Source of the DNA: Paenibacillus graminis
Lineage (GTDB): Bacteria; Bacillota; Bacilli; Paenibacillales; Paenibacillaceae
Direction of reading: 5' to 3'
Assembly: GCF_000758705.1 (NCBI RefSeq)
Contig: NZ_CP009287.1
Location: 4,526,001 to 4,590,000 of the forward strand
Length of the DNA stretch: 64,000 nt
Part shown: in pieces, positions 7,427-17,020 of the stretch
Layout: every line of letters starts with the position of its first letter
Numbering within the stretch: the stretch's first letter is position 1
Program-made: the position numbers and the translations under genes
Notes under the pieces: generated by a model
The model's database searches: none
Seen by the model: the letters and a program-made list of their open reading frames with translations, nothing else
Told to the model about the DNA's origin: nothing

Positions 7427-8293
7427 CTACCTCCGGGCATAGGCCAAAGCCTCCAGCGGCGTTTTTCCGGCGAATCTCTTGAAGCTGTTGATCATATGGG
7501 ACTGGTGGGTGTAACGGTAATCGTAAACCATATCCAGCATTGCCTTGTGAGGCGGGGGCGACAGATACAGGTCCAGCCATACATTTTGAAACCGTACCAG
7601 ATCCGCAGTCTTTTTGGGCGTAAGGCCGATATATTCGCGAAAAAGCCTCTCCAGCTGCCGGCTGCTCACCCCTGCACTGTTCTCAAGCTCTTTGGCATTA
7701 ACCACACCTCTATGTTTAAGAATACTGTAGACGGCATTCATCATGCTGTCAGAGCCTCCTCCGCTCCTCCGGTCCAGACGCCTCAGCAGATAATTTTCTG
7801 CCGCAGCGATGCATTCTGTGAATGTACGCGAAGCTTGAAGCCTGTGGCCTAATTCGCTGCAGAATAGCCCGAAATATTGCTCGACCGGAACGTGTACATT
7901 AAGCACATCCCTGAGATGCTCATCCGCAAACAAATGCACGGCCCAGAAATGAAACCGGATGGCAAAATATAGTTGGACTGCGGGCTGATCAGCTTGTCCA
8001 GTTTCAAACGGGGCATCATTGATTCCGCAAAACATCCCTCCGGCTTCACCTGTAGCCGCATCCCATTCCCATATAATATCCATGCAGGTATCCGGTATAA
8101 TCACTTCCGGCCCCTGAATCAGGGATGCTGTCTCAACACGGGGCGTCTTGGCTTCGAATGCACCTGCCTGCTGCAGAGCCGCACTGCCCCAGAAGCAGCG
8201 GATATAAGGCCGCAATGCCTTACTAGGCAGAAACTCACTGGCACCCGCCGGGTTGGCCGTAATCGGATAATACAGCTCTGAGAGGTCAAACAT
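7427..8293 (-). CDS. AraC-family transcriptional regulator
   Basis: 288 residues. The C-terminal third has the double helix-turn-helix of AraC/XylS proteins: 'VVNAKELENSAGVSSRQLERLFREYIGLTPKKTADLVRFQNVW' followed by 'MVYDYRYTHQSHMINSFKRFAGKTPLEAL'. The N-terminal 180 residues begin 'EFLPSKALRPYIRCFWGS', typical of the AraC proteins with a DUF6597-like sensory domain. The ATG at 8293 has GGAGG nine bases before it. It probably controls the VOC gene downstream, by position. The effector is unknown. Confidence 0.88.
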   Translation of the reverse strand: MFDLSELYYPITANPAGASEFLPSKALRPYIRCFWGSAALQQAGAFEAKTPRVETASLIQGPEVIIPDTCMDIIWEWDAATGEAGGMFCGINDAPFETGQADQPAVQLYFAIRFHFWAVHLFADEHLRDVLNVHVPVEQYFGLFCSELGHRLQASRTFTECIAAAENYLLRRLDRRSGGGSDSMMNAVYSILKHRGVVNAKELENSAGVSSRQLERLFREYIGLTPKKTADLVRFQNVWLDLYLSPPPHKAMLDMVYDYRYTHQSHMINSFKRFAGKTPLEALAYARR

Positions 8294-8551
8294 CCCCTTC
8301 CGCCTCCATTCCAAATATAATCCGATCATACACAATCACTGATGAAAGCGCCAGATTTACAACGGCTGCTAATTCTTTTCATTGCCGCATAATTCACTTT
8401 GCTTTCCCGATATAGGGTGGAAATATTATACGCTCCGGTGTAATGGGGCAAAATGAGAATAGTCGCAGCTTTGCAACCATTTTGTTTGTAGCCGCAAGGT
8501 TAAATGTTGTACAATAAAGGCTAAATGACTTTTTGAAGGATGGATAAAAAG

Positions 8552-9415
8552 ATGTATATAGCAAGTGATTGGAAGGACTACGAAGTCATCGATACCGGAG
8601 GCGGAGAAAAGCTGGAGCGCTGGGGAGACATTATTCTCCGCCGTCCTGACCCGCAAATCATCTGGCCGCTGGCCAATGAGACGGCAAAATGGCGCGACGT
8701 GCATGGACACTATCACCGCAGCTCCGCCGGAGGCGGACAATGGGAAATGAAAAAAAACATTCCGGACGACTGGAAAATTAGCTACGGCAAGCTGAAATTC
8801 CATTTACGCCCCACCAACTTCAAGCATACCGGCCTGTTCCCCGAGCAGGCGGCCAACTGGCGCTGGATGATGGACAAGATCGCTGAAGCGGGCCGTCCGA
8901 TTTCCGTACTCAATCTGTTTGCTTACACTGGCGGCGCTACCGTCGCAGCAGCCAGCGCAGGTGCTTCCGTCGTGCATGTGGATGCCGCTAAAGGCATGGT
9001 CCAATGGGCGAAGGAAAATGTGCAGCTGTCCGGTCTGGCTGAACGTCCGGTCCGCTTCATTACCGACGATGTGTTCAAATTCGTACAGCGTGAGCAGCGC
9101 CGCGGCAGCAAGTACGACGCAATCATCATGGACCCGCCATCCTATGGCAGAGGACCCGGGGGTGAAATGTGGAAATTGGAAGCGAGCCTGTATCCGTTCC
9201 TGGAGAGCTGCCTGGAAATTATGAGCGACCGGCCGCTGTTCATGCTGATCAACTCCTACACCACCGGCATTTCGCCAACGGTTCTCCGCAACATGCTCTC
9301 GATGACGATGGGCAATCGTTATGGAGGCAAGCTGACCTCCGGTGAAATTGGCCTGCCGATTACAGCCTCCGGGATGAACCTGCCTTGCGGAATTCTGGGC
9401 CGCTGGGAGGCGTAA
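8552..9415 (+). CDS. Class I SAM-dependent (rRNA-type) methyltransferase
   Basis: About 287 residues related to the COG1092 RlmI/RlmK-like methyltransferases but without the N-terminal PUA domain. 'VLNLFAYTGGATVAAASAGASVVHVDAAKG' holds motif I and the adenosine-binding acidic residue. 'YDAIIMDPPSYGRGPGGEMWKLE' is motif IV with DPPS(Y/F), typical of RNA base methylation. Two in-frame ATGs exist: 8540 overlaps the GAAGGA site and 8552 has an acceptable spacer, so 8552 is used. It lies three bases before a RluA-type pseudouridine synthase, so the pair probably forms an RNA-modification operon. The target base is unknown. Confidence 0.85.
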   Translation: MYIASDWKDYEVIDTGGGEKLERWGDIILRRPDPQIIWPLANETAKWRDVHGHYHRSSAGGGQWEMKKNIPDDWKISYGKLKFHLRPTNFKHTGLFPEQAANWRWMMDKIAEAGRPISVLNLFAYTGGATVAAASAGASVVHVDAAKGMVQWAKENVQLSGLAERPVRFITDDVFKFVQREQRRGSKYDAIIMDPPSYGRGPGGEMWKLEASLYPFLESCLEIMSDRPLFMLINSYTTGISPTVLRNMLSMTMGNRYGGKLTSGEIGLPITASGMNLPCGILGRWEA

Positions 9416-9418
9416 GCC

Positions 9419-10165
9419 ATGTCAGGAATGTTGCCCGGTGCAGCCGGGGATTCCGGCAGCGGAAGCTCCCGGTTCGAGATCCTGTACGAAGACAACCATT
9501 TGCTCGGCATTGTGAAGCCCGTTAATATTCCTGTACAGGAGGATGCCACAGGAGATCCCGATCTGCTCAGTCTGTTGAAGCAAGATGTGAAGGAACGTTT
9601 CCATAAACCGGGCAATGTATATATGGGTCTGGTCCACCGGCTGGACCGGCCGGTCGGCGGGGCGATGATTTTTGCCAAGACCTCCAAAGCTGCTTCCCGG
9701 CTGTCCGAAAGCGTCCGCTCCCATCACTTCCGCAAAGTATATTTAACTGTGGTTCATGGCAAACCTCCGGCCGCGCAGGGCCGTCTGGTCAACACGCTGC
9801 TGAAGGATGCCAAGACCAACACGGTCACGATTGTCCGCAAAGGCACGCCCGGCGGCAAGGAAGCTATTCTGGATTATACGGTGATCGGGAGCGCCGGAGG
9901 CTATAGCCTGCTTAAGATTGACCTGCTTACCGGACGTTCCCACCAGATCCGGGTGCAGCTTAGCGGTATCCGGTGTCCCCTGTATGGTGACCAGAAATAC
10001 GGAGCCGCTGTCAACAAGCCCGGCCAGCAGATTGCCTTGTGGTCTGCAGTTGTCGGCTTCCCGCATCCCGTGACCAAAGAGGAAACTGAACTGATCTCTA
10101 TCCCCCCGCAGACCCATCCGTGGAGCCTGTGGTCACAGCATATACAAAAGCAGGCCATCCTTTAA
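9419..10165 (+). CDS. RluA-family pseudouridine synthase
   Basis: 248 residues with the RluA core: 'ILYEDNHLLGIVKPVNIPVQ' opens the domain; 'GLVHRLDRPVGGAMIFAKTSKAA' carries the catalytic HRLD aspartate; 'LLTGRSHQIRVQLSGIRCPLYGDQKYG' is the conserved C-terminal motif. No S4 domain is present, so it resembles the short RluA/YlyB-like branch. It isomerises uridine to pseudouridine in rRNA or tRNA. It starts three bases after the methyltransferase stop, so it is co-transcribed. The stop codon lies in the loop of the terminator hairpin. Confidence 0.92.
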   Translation: MSGMLPGAAGDSGSGSSRFEILYEDNHLLGIVKPVNIPVQEDATGDPDLLSLLKQDVKERFHKPGNVYMGLVHRLDRPVGGAMIFAKTSKAASRLSESVRSHHFRKVYLTVVHGKPPAAQGRLVNTLLKDAKTNTVTIVRKGTPGGKEAILDYTVIGSAGGYSLLKIDLLTGRSHQIRVQLSGIRCPLYGDQKYGAAVNKPGQQIALWSAVVGFPHPVTKEETELISIPPQTHPWSLWSQHIQKQAIL

Positions 10166-10185
10166 CGGAGGCCTGCTTTTGTATA
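10141..10185. terminator. Perfect 16-bp terminator hairpin overlapping the pseudouridine synthase stop
   Basis: TATACAAAAGCAGGCC (10141-10156) pairs perfectly with GGCCTGCTTTTGTATA (10170-10185). The TAA stop of the upstream gene falls in the loop. The sequence carries T-rich ends both ways and may act in both directions. Confidence 0.85.
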
Positions 10186-10515
10186 TAGTTTGCTCTGTTC
10201 AAATGCCATCTTGCACAAGCATGCCGGCTTCTCTTATGTCATGGAGATGATTCAGCTGCGGCAAAAAAATTCAAATTCACCTCAGCCGGTGAATAGACAT
10301 GTGGTGCTTACATCCGTTATTTGACCAGCTCTCCCTCATTTTGGGCCCGAAAGAACAATATAACGGCTCCTGAGTCCGACTGATCCGGAAAAGGTGTGTG
10401 TTTCGTAAAATAACGCCTTCACTGGAGCACTTCATGCTGCAGATGAAACCGCTTGCTTCTGCAGCATCGGCAACTTTCAATATAACAGCTTTTTTGTATG
10501 GCTTGACCACATATC
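10186..10515. other. Non-coding stretch, nothing recognised
   Basis: About 330 bases between the terminator and the MarR gene. A 77-codon minus-strand frame exists (10277-10510) but has no convincing ribosome site or family resemblance. I see no RNA motif or repeat here. Confidence 0.5.
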
Positions 10516-10947
10516 TTAGGGGGTTGAGCCCTCCGGTGTTGGAGCGACAACCATTTTGCCCATCAGGTAGAGCAGGAGCTGCTGGTTATGGGAAGAAATC
10601 GGGTCCAGTGCCTCAGCAAAAAAATCACTGCGGATCTGAAGCCCGCGCTCAGTCTCCCGCTTGCCCGTTTCCGTGATGCTTACCCATACAATCCGCCGGT
10701 CGGCAGCATCACGCTCCCGGACAATCAGACCATGCTTCTCCATCCGGTCCAGCAGCATCGTTACCGCTGCCGGGCTGGTCGCCAGATGCGGAGCCAGATC
10801 GGAAGGCTTCATCGCGTCACGTTCCTGCAGTAATTCCAGTACGGTGAGTTGGGCATCTGTAAGTGTAGGGGCAAGGTTGCTGTCCATATGTAACTTATAA
10901 TCCTTCAATAATTTATGCCAGATCTTACTGAATTCAGTGGAGTGCAC
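10516..10947 (-). CDS. MarR-family transcriptional regulator
   Basis: 143 residues with the MarR winged helix. 'LTDAQLTVLELLQERDAMKPSDLAPHLATSPAAVTMLLDRMEKHGLIVRERDAADRR' contains helix-turn-helix and wing (the D-x-R-x-x-R signature), then 'VSITETGKRETERG'. GTG start at 10947 with AAGGAAGG about seven bases upstream. Such dimers usually repress adjacent efflux or detoxification genes, but the neighbours here are a non-coding stretch and parC, so the target is not obvious and may be itself. Confidence 0.9.
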   Translation of the reverse strand: MHSTEFSKIWHKLLKDYKLHMDSNLAPTLTDAQLTVLELLQERDAMKPSDLAPHLATSPAAVTMLLDRMEKHGLIVRERDAADRRIVWVSITETGKRETERGLQIRSDFFAEALDPISSHNQQLLLYLMGKMVVAPTPEGSTP

Positions 10948-11115
10948 ACTTATTCCTTCCTTTCTAGATCAATTAGGATGGTATCTTATCGGGCCGCTAT
11001 AACTACATTTTCGCGAGATAACTTCCATTTCCTGCAAAAGAAAAAAATAAATAGCCCGCTGCCATATAAAAATGAATCTTTTGGACTATATATCTGGTAC
11101 TGCGGGTATATCTTA

Positions 11116-11161
11116 AAACGGTGTCCGTCTTCTCCGTAGGGAGGTCCCGGACACCGTTCAT
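11116..11161 (-). terminator. Rho-independent terminator of parC
   Basis: AACGGTGTCCG and CGGACACCGTT form an 11-bp stem 35 bases after the parC stop, ending in TTTTA on the minus strand. Confidence 0.8.
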
Positions 11162-11195
11162 TTCTTCAGCCCTTGCTGGAATTACGAATCACAGT

Positions 11196-13637
11196 TTATT
11201 TGATCGCGGGAAACAGACTGGTAATCTCGTCCTTCTTCTCTACGGCCATCAGCTGCTTGCCTATCGAACGGCGTTCCCCGAGCGGCGCCGATTCAGAGGA
11301 AAAGGTAAACGTTGCCCCCTCGCGGGTAATAGCCAACAGTTCCAGCGGTTCCCGGCAATAGAAGGCACCTGAAATTCTGCTGCCGTTCGGACGGACACGT
11401 TTGCCTTCCTTGAATTCGAAGGTTGGCATACCTTTGCCGCCCCGGCTCTGTGCAGGATAGTCCAGGAGGAGCGTGCGTTTGGCATAGCCAATTTCAGTTA
11501 CAGCCAGGATTTCGCCTTCATCTTCATTGACCCAGAAGCAGGAGACCACCTCGTCTCCTTCACGCAATTGTATTCCCCTCACCCCACTGGCAACACGGCC
11601 CATTGGGTTCACTTCGTTCTCACGGAAGCGGATGCTCATGCCTTCACGGGTCACCAGCACAATCTCCTTGTCACCGCTGCTTAACGCCACAGTAATGACC
11701 TCATCCCCCTCAGCCACCTTGCAGGCTGCAACCGCCCCTGAGCGGCTGGTAGAGTATTCCTTGAGCTCCGTACGCTTCACTTGGCCCTTGCGCGTGACGA
11801 AGACCAGGCTGGCTCCAGGATCATCCATATTGCCCACCGGCAGAATAGCGGCAATCCCATCCCCCTTGGCAAGGCCAATCACGTTGACGATCGCCGTACC
11901 CGGCTCTTTCCATTTAAACTCCGGTATCTGATGGACCGGAAGCAGGAAATATTGGCCTTTGCGGGTAAACACAAGCAGGCTGTCCCGGGTATTCAGGTCC
12001 ATCAGCTTGATGATATGGTCGCCTTCCTTCACACCTGAAGCATGGCGTTCACCGCCTGACCGGGTAAAGGACGGCATGCCGGTCCGTTTGATGTATCCGT
12101 CCGCTGAAAGAGCTACAAGAACATCTTCGGCGTTGACGAGCACTTCAAGGCTGACTTTAAGCTCCTCCACTTCGCCCTGGATGAGCGAGCGGCGGTCGAT
12201 GCCGTATTTGTCGCGGATTTCAATAAGCTCTTTCCGGATTACGGCGATCAATTTCTTGTCACTGTCCAGAATCCCCTGCAGCACGGCAATGCGGGCATGC
12301 ATTTCGTCCAGCTCCTTCTGGAGCGAATGGATCTCCAGGTTGGTTAATCTGTACAGCTGCAAGGTGAGGATCGAATCCGCCTGGCGTTCACTGAAGCCGA
12401 ACATCCAGACCAGATTGTTCTGGGCATCCTGGCGGTTCTTCGACGCTTTGATGGCGGCGATGACCTCATCCAGAATGTTCAGCGCTTTGACCAGCCCTTC
12501 CAGGACGTGGGCGCGGTCTTCTGCTTTTTCCAGATCGAAACGGGTGCGGTGGGTTACCACCTCGCGCTGATGGGCGATGTAAGCCTCCAGGATAGCCTTG
12601 AGGCCAAGCTGCTGTGGAGACTTGTTGACGATGGCCACCATGTTGAAATTATAAGTAACCTGCAGATCGGTTTTTTTGAGCAGGTAAGCCAGGATACCCT
12701 GGGCATCCGCCTCTTTCTTAAGCTCGACCACGATCCGGAGGCCATCGCGTCCGCTCTCATCGCGGACTTCAGCAATACCTTCAATCTTCTTTTCCAGCCG
12801 GATATTCTCCATGGAGGTGACCAGCCGGGACTTGACGATCTGGAACGGCACCTCAGTAATTACAATCTGCTGCTTTCCGCCGCGCAGCGTCTCAATTTCC
12901 GTCTTGGAGCGTAAGTAGATGCGCCCTTTGCCGGTGCGGTAAGCATCCATGATGCCATCGCCGCCCATAATGGTGCCGCCTGTCGGAAAATCCGGACCTT
13001 TGATAAAGGTCATGATGTCCTCCAGCGCAATATCCGGTTTCTGCATGACAGCGATGCAAGCATCAATAACCTCACGCAGATTGTGCGGAGGAATTTCCGT
13101 CGCGAACCCGGCAGAGATGCCGCTGGTTCCGTTGACCAGCAGATTCGGGTACCGTGAAGGAACTACCACCGGCTCTTTGGCCGTATTGTCAAAGTTGTCC
13201 TTGAACAGCACCGTACGCTTCTCGATATCGCGCATCATCTCCATCGCGATCGGCGACAGCCGCGCTTCCGTGTAACGCATCGCTGCTGCCGGGTCATCAT
13301 CCATGGAACCCCAGTTCCCGTGGCCGTCTATAAGGACGTGGCCCATCTTCCAGGGCTGTGCCATCCGCACCATGCCTTCGTAGATGGACGAGTCTCCATG
13401 GGGATGATAGTTCCCCATCACATCCCCGACCGTCTTGGCGGACTTGCGGTATGGCTTGTCAGGGGTATTGCCTGAATCGTACATCGCATACAGAATCCGG
13501 CGCTGCACGGGCTTCAGCCCGTCGCGGACATCCGGAATCGCCCGGTCCTGAATAATATATTTGGAATACCGGCCAAAGCGGTCACCGACGACCTCTTCCA
13601 GAAAAGCCGGCAAAAACTGTTCTGATAAACTGCTCAT
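11196..13637 (-). CDS. parC: DNA topoisomerase IV subunit A
   Basis: 813 residues, the normal length for Gram-positive ParC. It supplies the DNA breakage-rejoining subunit that decatenates daughter chromosomes. The catalytic tyrosine is Tyr122 in '[14 protein letters not shown]'. The quinolone region '[15 protein letters not shown]' has serine at 83 and glutamate at 87 (equivalent to E. coli GyrA 83 and 87), the sensitive-type residues. The C-terminal half has the repeated blades of the beta-pinwheel, for example '[16 protein letters not shown]'. It lies downstream of parE with a 345-base gap that contains a dispersed repeat. ParC rather than GyrA is inferred from the ParE neighbour and the six-blade divergence. 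Confidence 0.95.
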   Translation of the reverse strand: MSSLSEQFLPAFLEEVVGDRFGRYSKYIIQDRAIPDVRDGLKPVQRRILYAMYDSGNTPDKPYRKSAKTVGDVMGNYHPHGDSSIYEGMVRMAQPWKMGHVLIDGHGNWGSMDDDPAAAMRYTEARLSPIAMEMMRDIEKRTVLFKDNFDNTAKEPVVVPSRYPNLLVNGTSGISAGFATEIPPHNLREVIDACIAVMQKPDIALEDIMTFIKGPDFPTGGTIMGGDGIMDAYRTGKGRIYLRSKTEIETLRGGKQQIVITEVPFQIVKSRLVTSMENIRLEKKIEGIAEVRDESGRDGLRIVVELKKEADAQGILAYLLKKTDLQVTYNFNMVAIVNKSPQQLGLKAILEAYIAHQREVVTHRTRFDLEKAEDRAHVLEGLVKALNILDEVIAAIKASKNRQDAQNNLVWMFGFSERQADSILTLQLYRLTNLEIHSLQKELDEMHARIAVLQGILDSDKKLIAVIRKELIEIRDKYGIDRRSLIQGEVEELKVSLEVLVNAEDVLVALSADGYIKRTGMPSFTRSGGERHASGVKEGDHIIKLMDLNTRDSLLVFTRKGQYFLLPVHQIPEFKWKEPGTAIVNVIGLAKGDGIAAILPVGNMDDPGASLVFVTRKGQVKRTELKEYSTSRSGAVAACKVAEGDEVITVALSSGDKEIVLVTREGMSIRFRENEVNPMGRVASGVRGIQLREGDEVVSCFWVNEDEGEILAVTEIGYAKRTLLLDYPAQSRGGKGMPTFEFKEGKRVRPNGSRISGAFYCREPLELLAITREGATFTFSSESAPLGERRSIGKQLMAVEKKDEITSLFPAIK

Positions 13638-13708
13638 TCGCTCACCTTCTGTTCCTCAATCTATCCAACTCAAAATAGTGTGGTGAAATCATCGTCACTG
13701 CGGTGAAT

Positions 13709-13814
13709 GTTTGGACTTCCTGCCGCTGTTGTCTCCAGATTTCCTGATTTATACCGATGTTATCGGTGAAATCCGCAGACAAAGGCGGACGCTGCCGCTC
13801 CTACAGTTCCAAAC
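13709..13814. repeat. Dispersed non-coding repeat, family 2, copy 1 (between parE and parC)
   Basis: Read on the minus strand it begins GTTTGGAACTGTAGGAGCGG and ends AACAGCGGCAGGAAGTCCAA. The same two ends, in the opposite orientation, bound 34424-34567. The ends are complementary to one another (GTTTGGA/TCCAAAC), so the element can fold. The middles differ in length and sequence. The remaining bases of the 345-base parE-parC gap show nothing recognisable. Confidence 0.75.
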
Positions 13815-13982
13815 TTCCCCTACGCTCCTTTCATCACCAAGCTATTCCAACCCCGGAATTTTCGTCAATTTCCGATAAACACATTTCTGTGCCAGCTGTG
13901 CCCCGGCATCTCTACGAAACTCTGCCGCTGAACCGGTGCAAGGGTGAATCACGGAAGTTACTCCGTATCCGCCTAATTCTTG

Positions 13983-15965
13983 CTACTCCTCAATCTCCGT
14001 GAAATCGACATTCTCCACAATCCAGCGCTTGCGGGGGTCAACCTTATCGCCCATCAGCGTGGATACACGGCGCTCGGCTTTGGCGGCGTCCTCAATCTGC
14101 ACCTGCAGCAGGTTGCGCGATTCCGGATTCATCGTAGTCTCCCACAGCTGATCCGGGTTCATTTCACCAAGTCCCTTGTAGCGCTGCAGCTCGAAATTCT
14201 TGCCAAACTCCTTCAGGTAGTTCGCCAGTTCCTCATCGCTCCAGGCGTAGCGTACCGTCTCCAGCTTGCCCGATTTGCGCGTCAGCTTATAAAGCGGAGG
14301 CTGGGCGATGTAGACCTTGCCGGCATCGATCAGCGGCTTCATATAACGATAGAAAAAGGTCAGCAGCAGCACCTGGATATGCGCCCCGTCCGTATCGGCA
14401 TCGGTCATGATGATGATCTTGGAATAATTGCTGTCTTCTACGGCAAAATCCGGTCCGATCCCTGCACCAATGGTGGAAATTATCGCCTTGAATTCGTCGT
14501 TCTTAAGCACATCCAGCAGCTTGGCCTTCTCGGAATTCATCGGCTTGCCCTTCAGCGGCAGGATGGCCTGAATCTTGGAATCCCGGCCCTGCTTGGCGGA
14601 GCCTCCGGCAGAATCGCCTTCGACAATGAACAGCTCTGTGCGTGTCACATCCTTGGACTGTGCAGGAGACAGCTTGCCGCCAAGATTTGAGCTTTCACTG
14701 CGTTTTTTGCCGCTGCGGATCTCATCGCGGGCTTTGCGTGCCGCTTCCCGAGCCTTAGAAGCCTGAATGGACTTCTTCAGCAGACTCTGAGCCACCTGCG
14801 GATTTTCTTCCAGGAAACGGGCCATATTCTCAGATACGATATAATCCACGGCACTGCGCGCAGAGGCGCTGCCAAGCTGGTCCTTGGTCTGCCCGACGAA
14901 TTCCACCTCGGACATCTTGACGCTGATTACCGCCATCATGCCTTCGCGGAGATCATTGCCCTCCAGGTTCTTGTCCTTTTCCTTGAGCAGCTGCGTCCGG
15001 CGGGCATAATCATTCAACACCCGGGTGTAGGCTGTCTTGAAGCCTGTTTCATGCGTGCCGCCGCTGCGGGTAGGAATCGAGTTCACGAAGGAAGCCAGCG
15101 TTTCTGTATAACCGGCATTGTACTGCAGCGCTACCTCAACTTCAATATCATCCTTCTCCGAGCTGAAATGGATCACATCATGCAGCACATCCTTGCCCTC
15201 ATTGAGGAACTGCACGAACTGGCTGGCCCCGCCTTCATAATAGTATTCATCCTGGCGGCCGCTGCGTTCATCCGTCAGCATAATGCGCAGTCCGGAATTC
15301 AGAAATGCAATCTCCTGCACCCGTTCCGCAAGCGTATCATAATTCAGGGCAATGCCGTTTGGAAAGACGCGAATATCCGGCTTGAACGTAATCTTCGATC
15401 CGGTCTTATTCGTATTCCCCAGAACTTCAAGCCCCGTTACGGGCTCACCGACATGCTCCTTCCCGCTTTTATCTACCCAATATTCAAAGCGCTGCCGGTG
15501 GATTTTGCCGTCCCGGTATATTTCAACTTCCAGCCACTCGGACAAAGCATTCGTGACTGAAGCCCCTACGCCGTGCAGACCGCCGGATTTCTTGTAGCCG
15601 GAGCCTCCGAATTTACCGCCTGCGTGGAGGATCGTAAATACCACCTGCGGTGTAGGCACTCCGGTCTTGTGCATTCCGGTTGGAATTCCGCGTCCGTTAT
15701 CGAGCACGGTCACTGAGCCATCCTTGCGGAGGGTAATATCAATCTTCGAGCAAAATTTAGCCAAATGCTCATCTACGGCGTTATCCACGATTTCCCATAC
15801 CAGATGGTGCAGTCCCGAAGAACTCGTACTGCCGATATACATGCCGGGCCGTTTGCGTACTGCAACCAGACCTTCGAGCACCTGAATGTCGTCAGCATCG
15901 TATCCAGTCGCGGCAGTGCCGCCGTTCTTGGAGACTTTTGCAAACATATCGATCTGTTCGAGCAT
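13983..15965 (-). CDS. parE: DNA topoisomerase IV subunit B
   Basis: 660 residues. The GHKL ATPase domain shows 'EIVDNAVDEHLA' (N box), 'VLDNGRGIPTGMH' (G1) and 'GGLHGVGASVTNALS' (G2). The TOPRIM domain shows 'TELFIVEGDSAGGSAKQGRD' and 'IMTDADTDGAHIQVLLL', with the metal-binding DxD. The C-terminal 'QRYKGLGEMNPDQLWETTM' is diagnostic of type IIA B subunits. The ATG at 15965 has AAGGAGG seven bases upstream. With ParC it forms topoisomerase IV; the shorter length and the adjacent parC favour ParE over GyrB. Confidence 0.96.
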   Translation of the reverse strand: MLEQIDMFAKVSKNGGTAATGYDADDIQVLEGLVAVRKRPGMYIGSTSSSGLHHLVWEIVDNAVDEHLAKFCSKIDITLRKDGSVTVLDNGRGIPTGMHKTGVPTPQVVFTILHAGGKFGGSGYKKSGGLHGVGASVTNALSEWLEVEIYRDGKIHRQRFEYWVDKSGKEHVGEPVTGLEVLGNTNKTGSKITFKPDIRVFPNGIALNYDTLAERVQEIAFLNSGLRIMLTDERSGRQDEYYYEGGASQFVQFLNEGKDVLHDVIHFSSEKDDIEVEVALQYNAGYTETLASFVNSIPTRSGGTHETGFKTAYTRVLNDYARRTQLLKEKDKNLEGNDLREGMMAVISVKMSEVEFVGQTKDQLGSASARSAVDYIVSENMARFLEENPQVAQSLLKKSIQASKAREAARKARDEIRSGKKRSESSNLGGKLSPAQSKDVTRTELFIVEGDSAGGSAKQGRDSKIQAILPLKGKPMNSEKAKLLDVLKNDEFKAIISTIGAGIGPDFAVEDSNYSKIIIMTDADTDGAHIQVLLLTFFYRYMKPLIDAGKVYIAQPPLYKLTRKSGKLETVRYAWSDEELANYLKEFGKNFELQRYKGLGEMNPDQLWETTMNPESRNLLQVQIEDAAKAERRVSTLMGDKVDPRKRWIVENVDFTEIEE

Positions 15966-16030
15966 TCATGCTCCTCCTTCTTTCTCTATCTGCGAAATGC
16001 AAACAAACGTTTTGGTTCACTTTGTACATT

Positions 16031-17020
16031 CTAATTCAAAATATCCCGTTTCGTAAAGACGGCGAATGAAATGATCACCGAAAGAATCCCCCAAACGGCC
16101 AGTACCCCCATGGAAAAAGACAGCGTCATCCCCTCAATGGGAGCGGGTGATCCGGCCAAATACCCGGTCAGACCCAGATTGACCATAAATAAATATTTGG
16201 CCGTCGTCCACGCCGAAGCCATATTGGTCAGAATGGTGCCGGCAATCAGCGCCGCCATCATGACCACAATACTTGCGGCTGTGCTGCGGACAAGCACGGA
16301 CACCATAAAGGCCAGGAGTGCAACAACTACGCTCACGAACCAAATCAAGCCGCCTTGCATCAGCAGATATTTCCACTGCGGCACCGCATGTACGGAGGAC
16401 ATGTCCACGGTGTCACCATTCAGCTGAAAACCCGTAAAGACTGGCACGTTAAATCCCTTATAGCCAAAAGCAAGACCGGAAATAAGGTAGCTGATCACAA
16501 AGGCCGCAAGCACAATGAGCGAGACGAACATTAGCAGCGCCGCCATTTTGCTGAACAGCACCTTCCAGCGTTTCACCGGACGGGTCAACAGCATTTTGAT
16601 GGTCCCGGTGGTCCGCTCTCCAGAGACCAGGTCAGAGGCTACAGCCATAATCAGCAGCGGAATGAACAAGGATACCGAGTTGTCCAAGAACTCCCGGGTG
16701 AAGGTTACCCCGCTGGGCTCATTGGGGTTCACATCATGATCCAGATAATATTGCAGCTGCTGGACAAATATTTTCCGGTATGACTTCCATTCCTCCGGAA
16801 TCCGGTCGCTGCCCAGCGAATTCTGGTTGTCCGTGATCTGCTGCTGAATCTCCAGCCTCCAGTCCGAATTGAACTTATCCTTGTTGCGGTCGGCAATCCG
16901 CATCTGTGCATAGGTGAACATAGGCACGAGAACAACCAGAATGAGCAAAATGATGTAGAAACGCTTCTTTTTTATAATCTTCAGGCACTCATTGCGGATG
17001 AGCGGCATCAGGCTAGTCAA
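16031..17020 (-). CDS. ABC-2 type transporter permease
   Basis: About 329 residues, six predicted membrane helices: one near the N-terminus ('FYIILLILVVLVPMFTY'), a roughly 80-residue outside loop, then five more ending 'WGILSVIISFAVFTKRDIL'. 'LLIMAVASDLVSGERTTGTIKMLLTRPVKRW' is the typical ABC-2 segment that contacts the ATPase. The frame overlaps the ATPase gene; TTG at 17020 has GGAAGGTG six bases upstream and is preferred to GTG at 17029, while ATG 17008 is a third option. It pairs with the ATPase just upstream as an exporter of unknown substrate. Confidence 0.85.
   Translation of the reverse strand: MTSLMPLIRNECLKIIKKKRFYIILLILVVLVPMFTYAQMRIADRNKDKFNSDWRLEIQQQITDNQNSLGSDRIPEEWKSYRKIFVQQLQYYLDHDVNPNEPSGVTFTREFLDNSVSLFIPLLIMAVASDLVSGERTTGTIKMLLTRPVKRWKVLFSKMAALLMFVSLIVLAAFVISYLISGLAFGYKGFNVPVFTGFQLNGDTVDMSSVHAVPQWKYLLMQGGLIWFVSVVVALLAFMVSVLVRSTAASIVVMMAALIAGTILTNMASAWTTAKYLFMVNLGLTGYLAGSPAPIEGMTLSFSMGVLAVWGILSVIISFAVFTKRDILN

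Noticed and set aside
10277..10510. 77-codon minus-strand frame between the pseudouridine synthase and MarR
   Set aside because: No ribosome site, odd composition and no recognisable family; left as non-coding.
11196..15965. parE/parC being gyrB/gyrA
   Set aside because: The adjacent order with the long gap and the weaker C-terminal GyrA-box pattern fit topoisomerase IV better; gyrase genes usually sit near the origin with recF.
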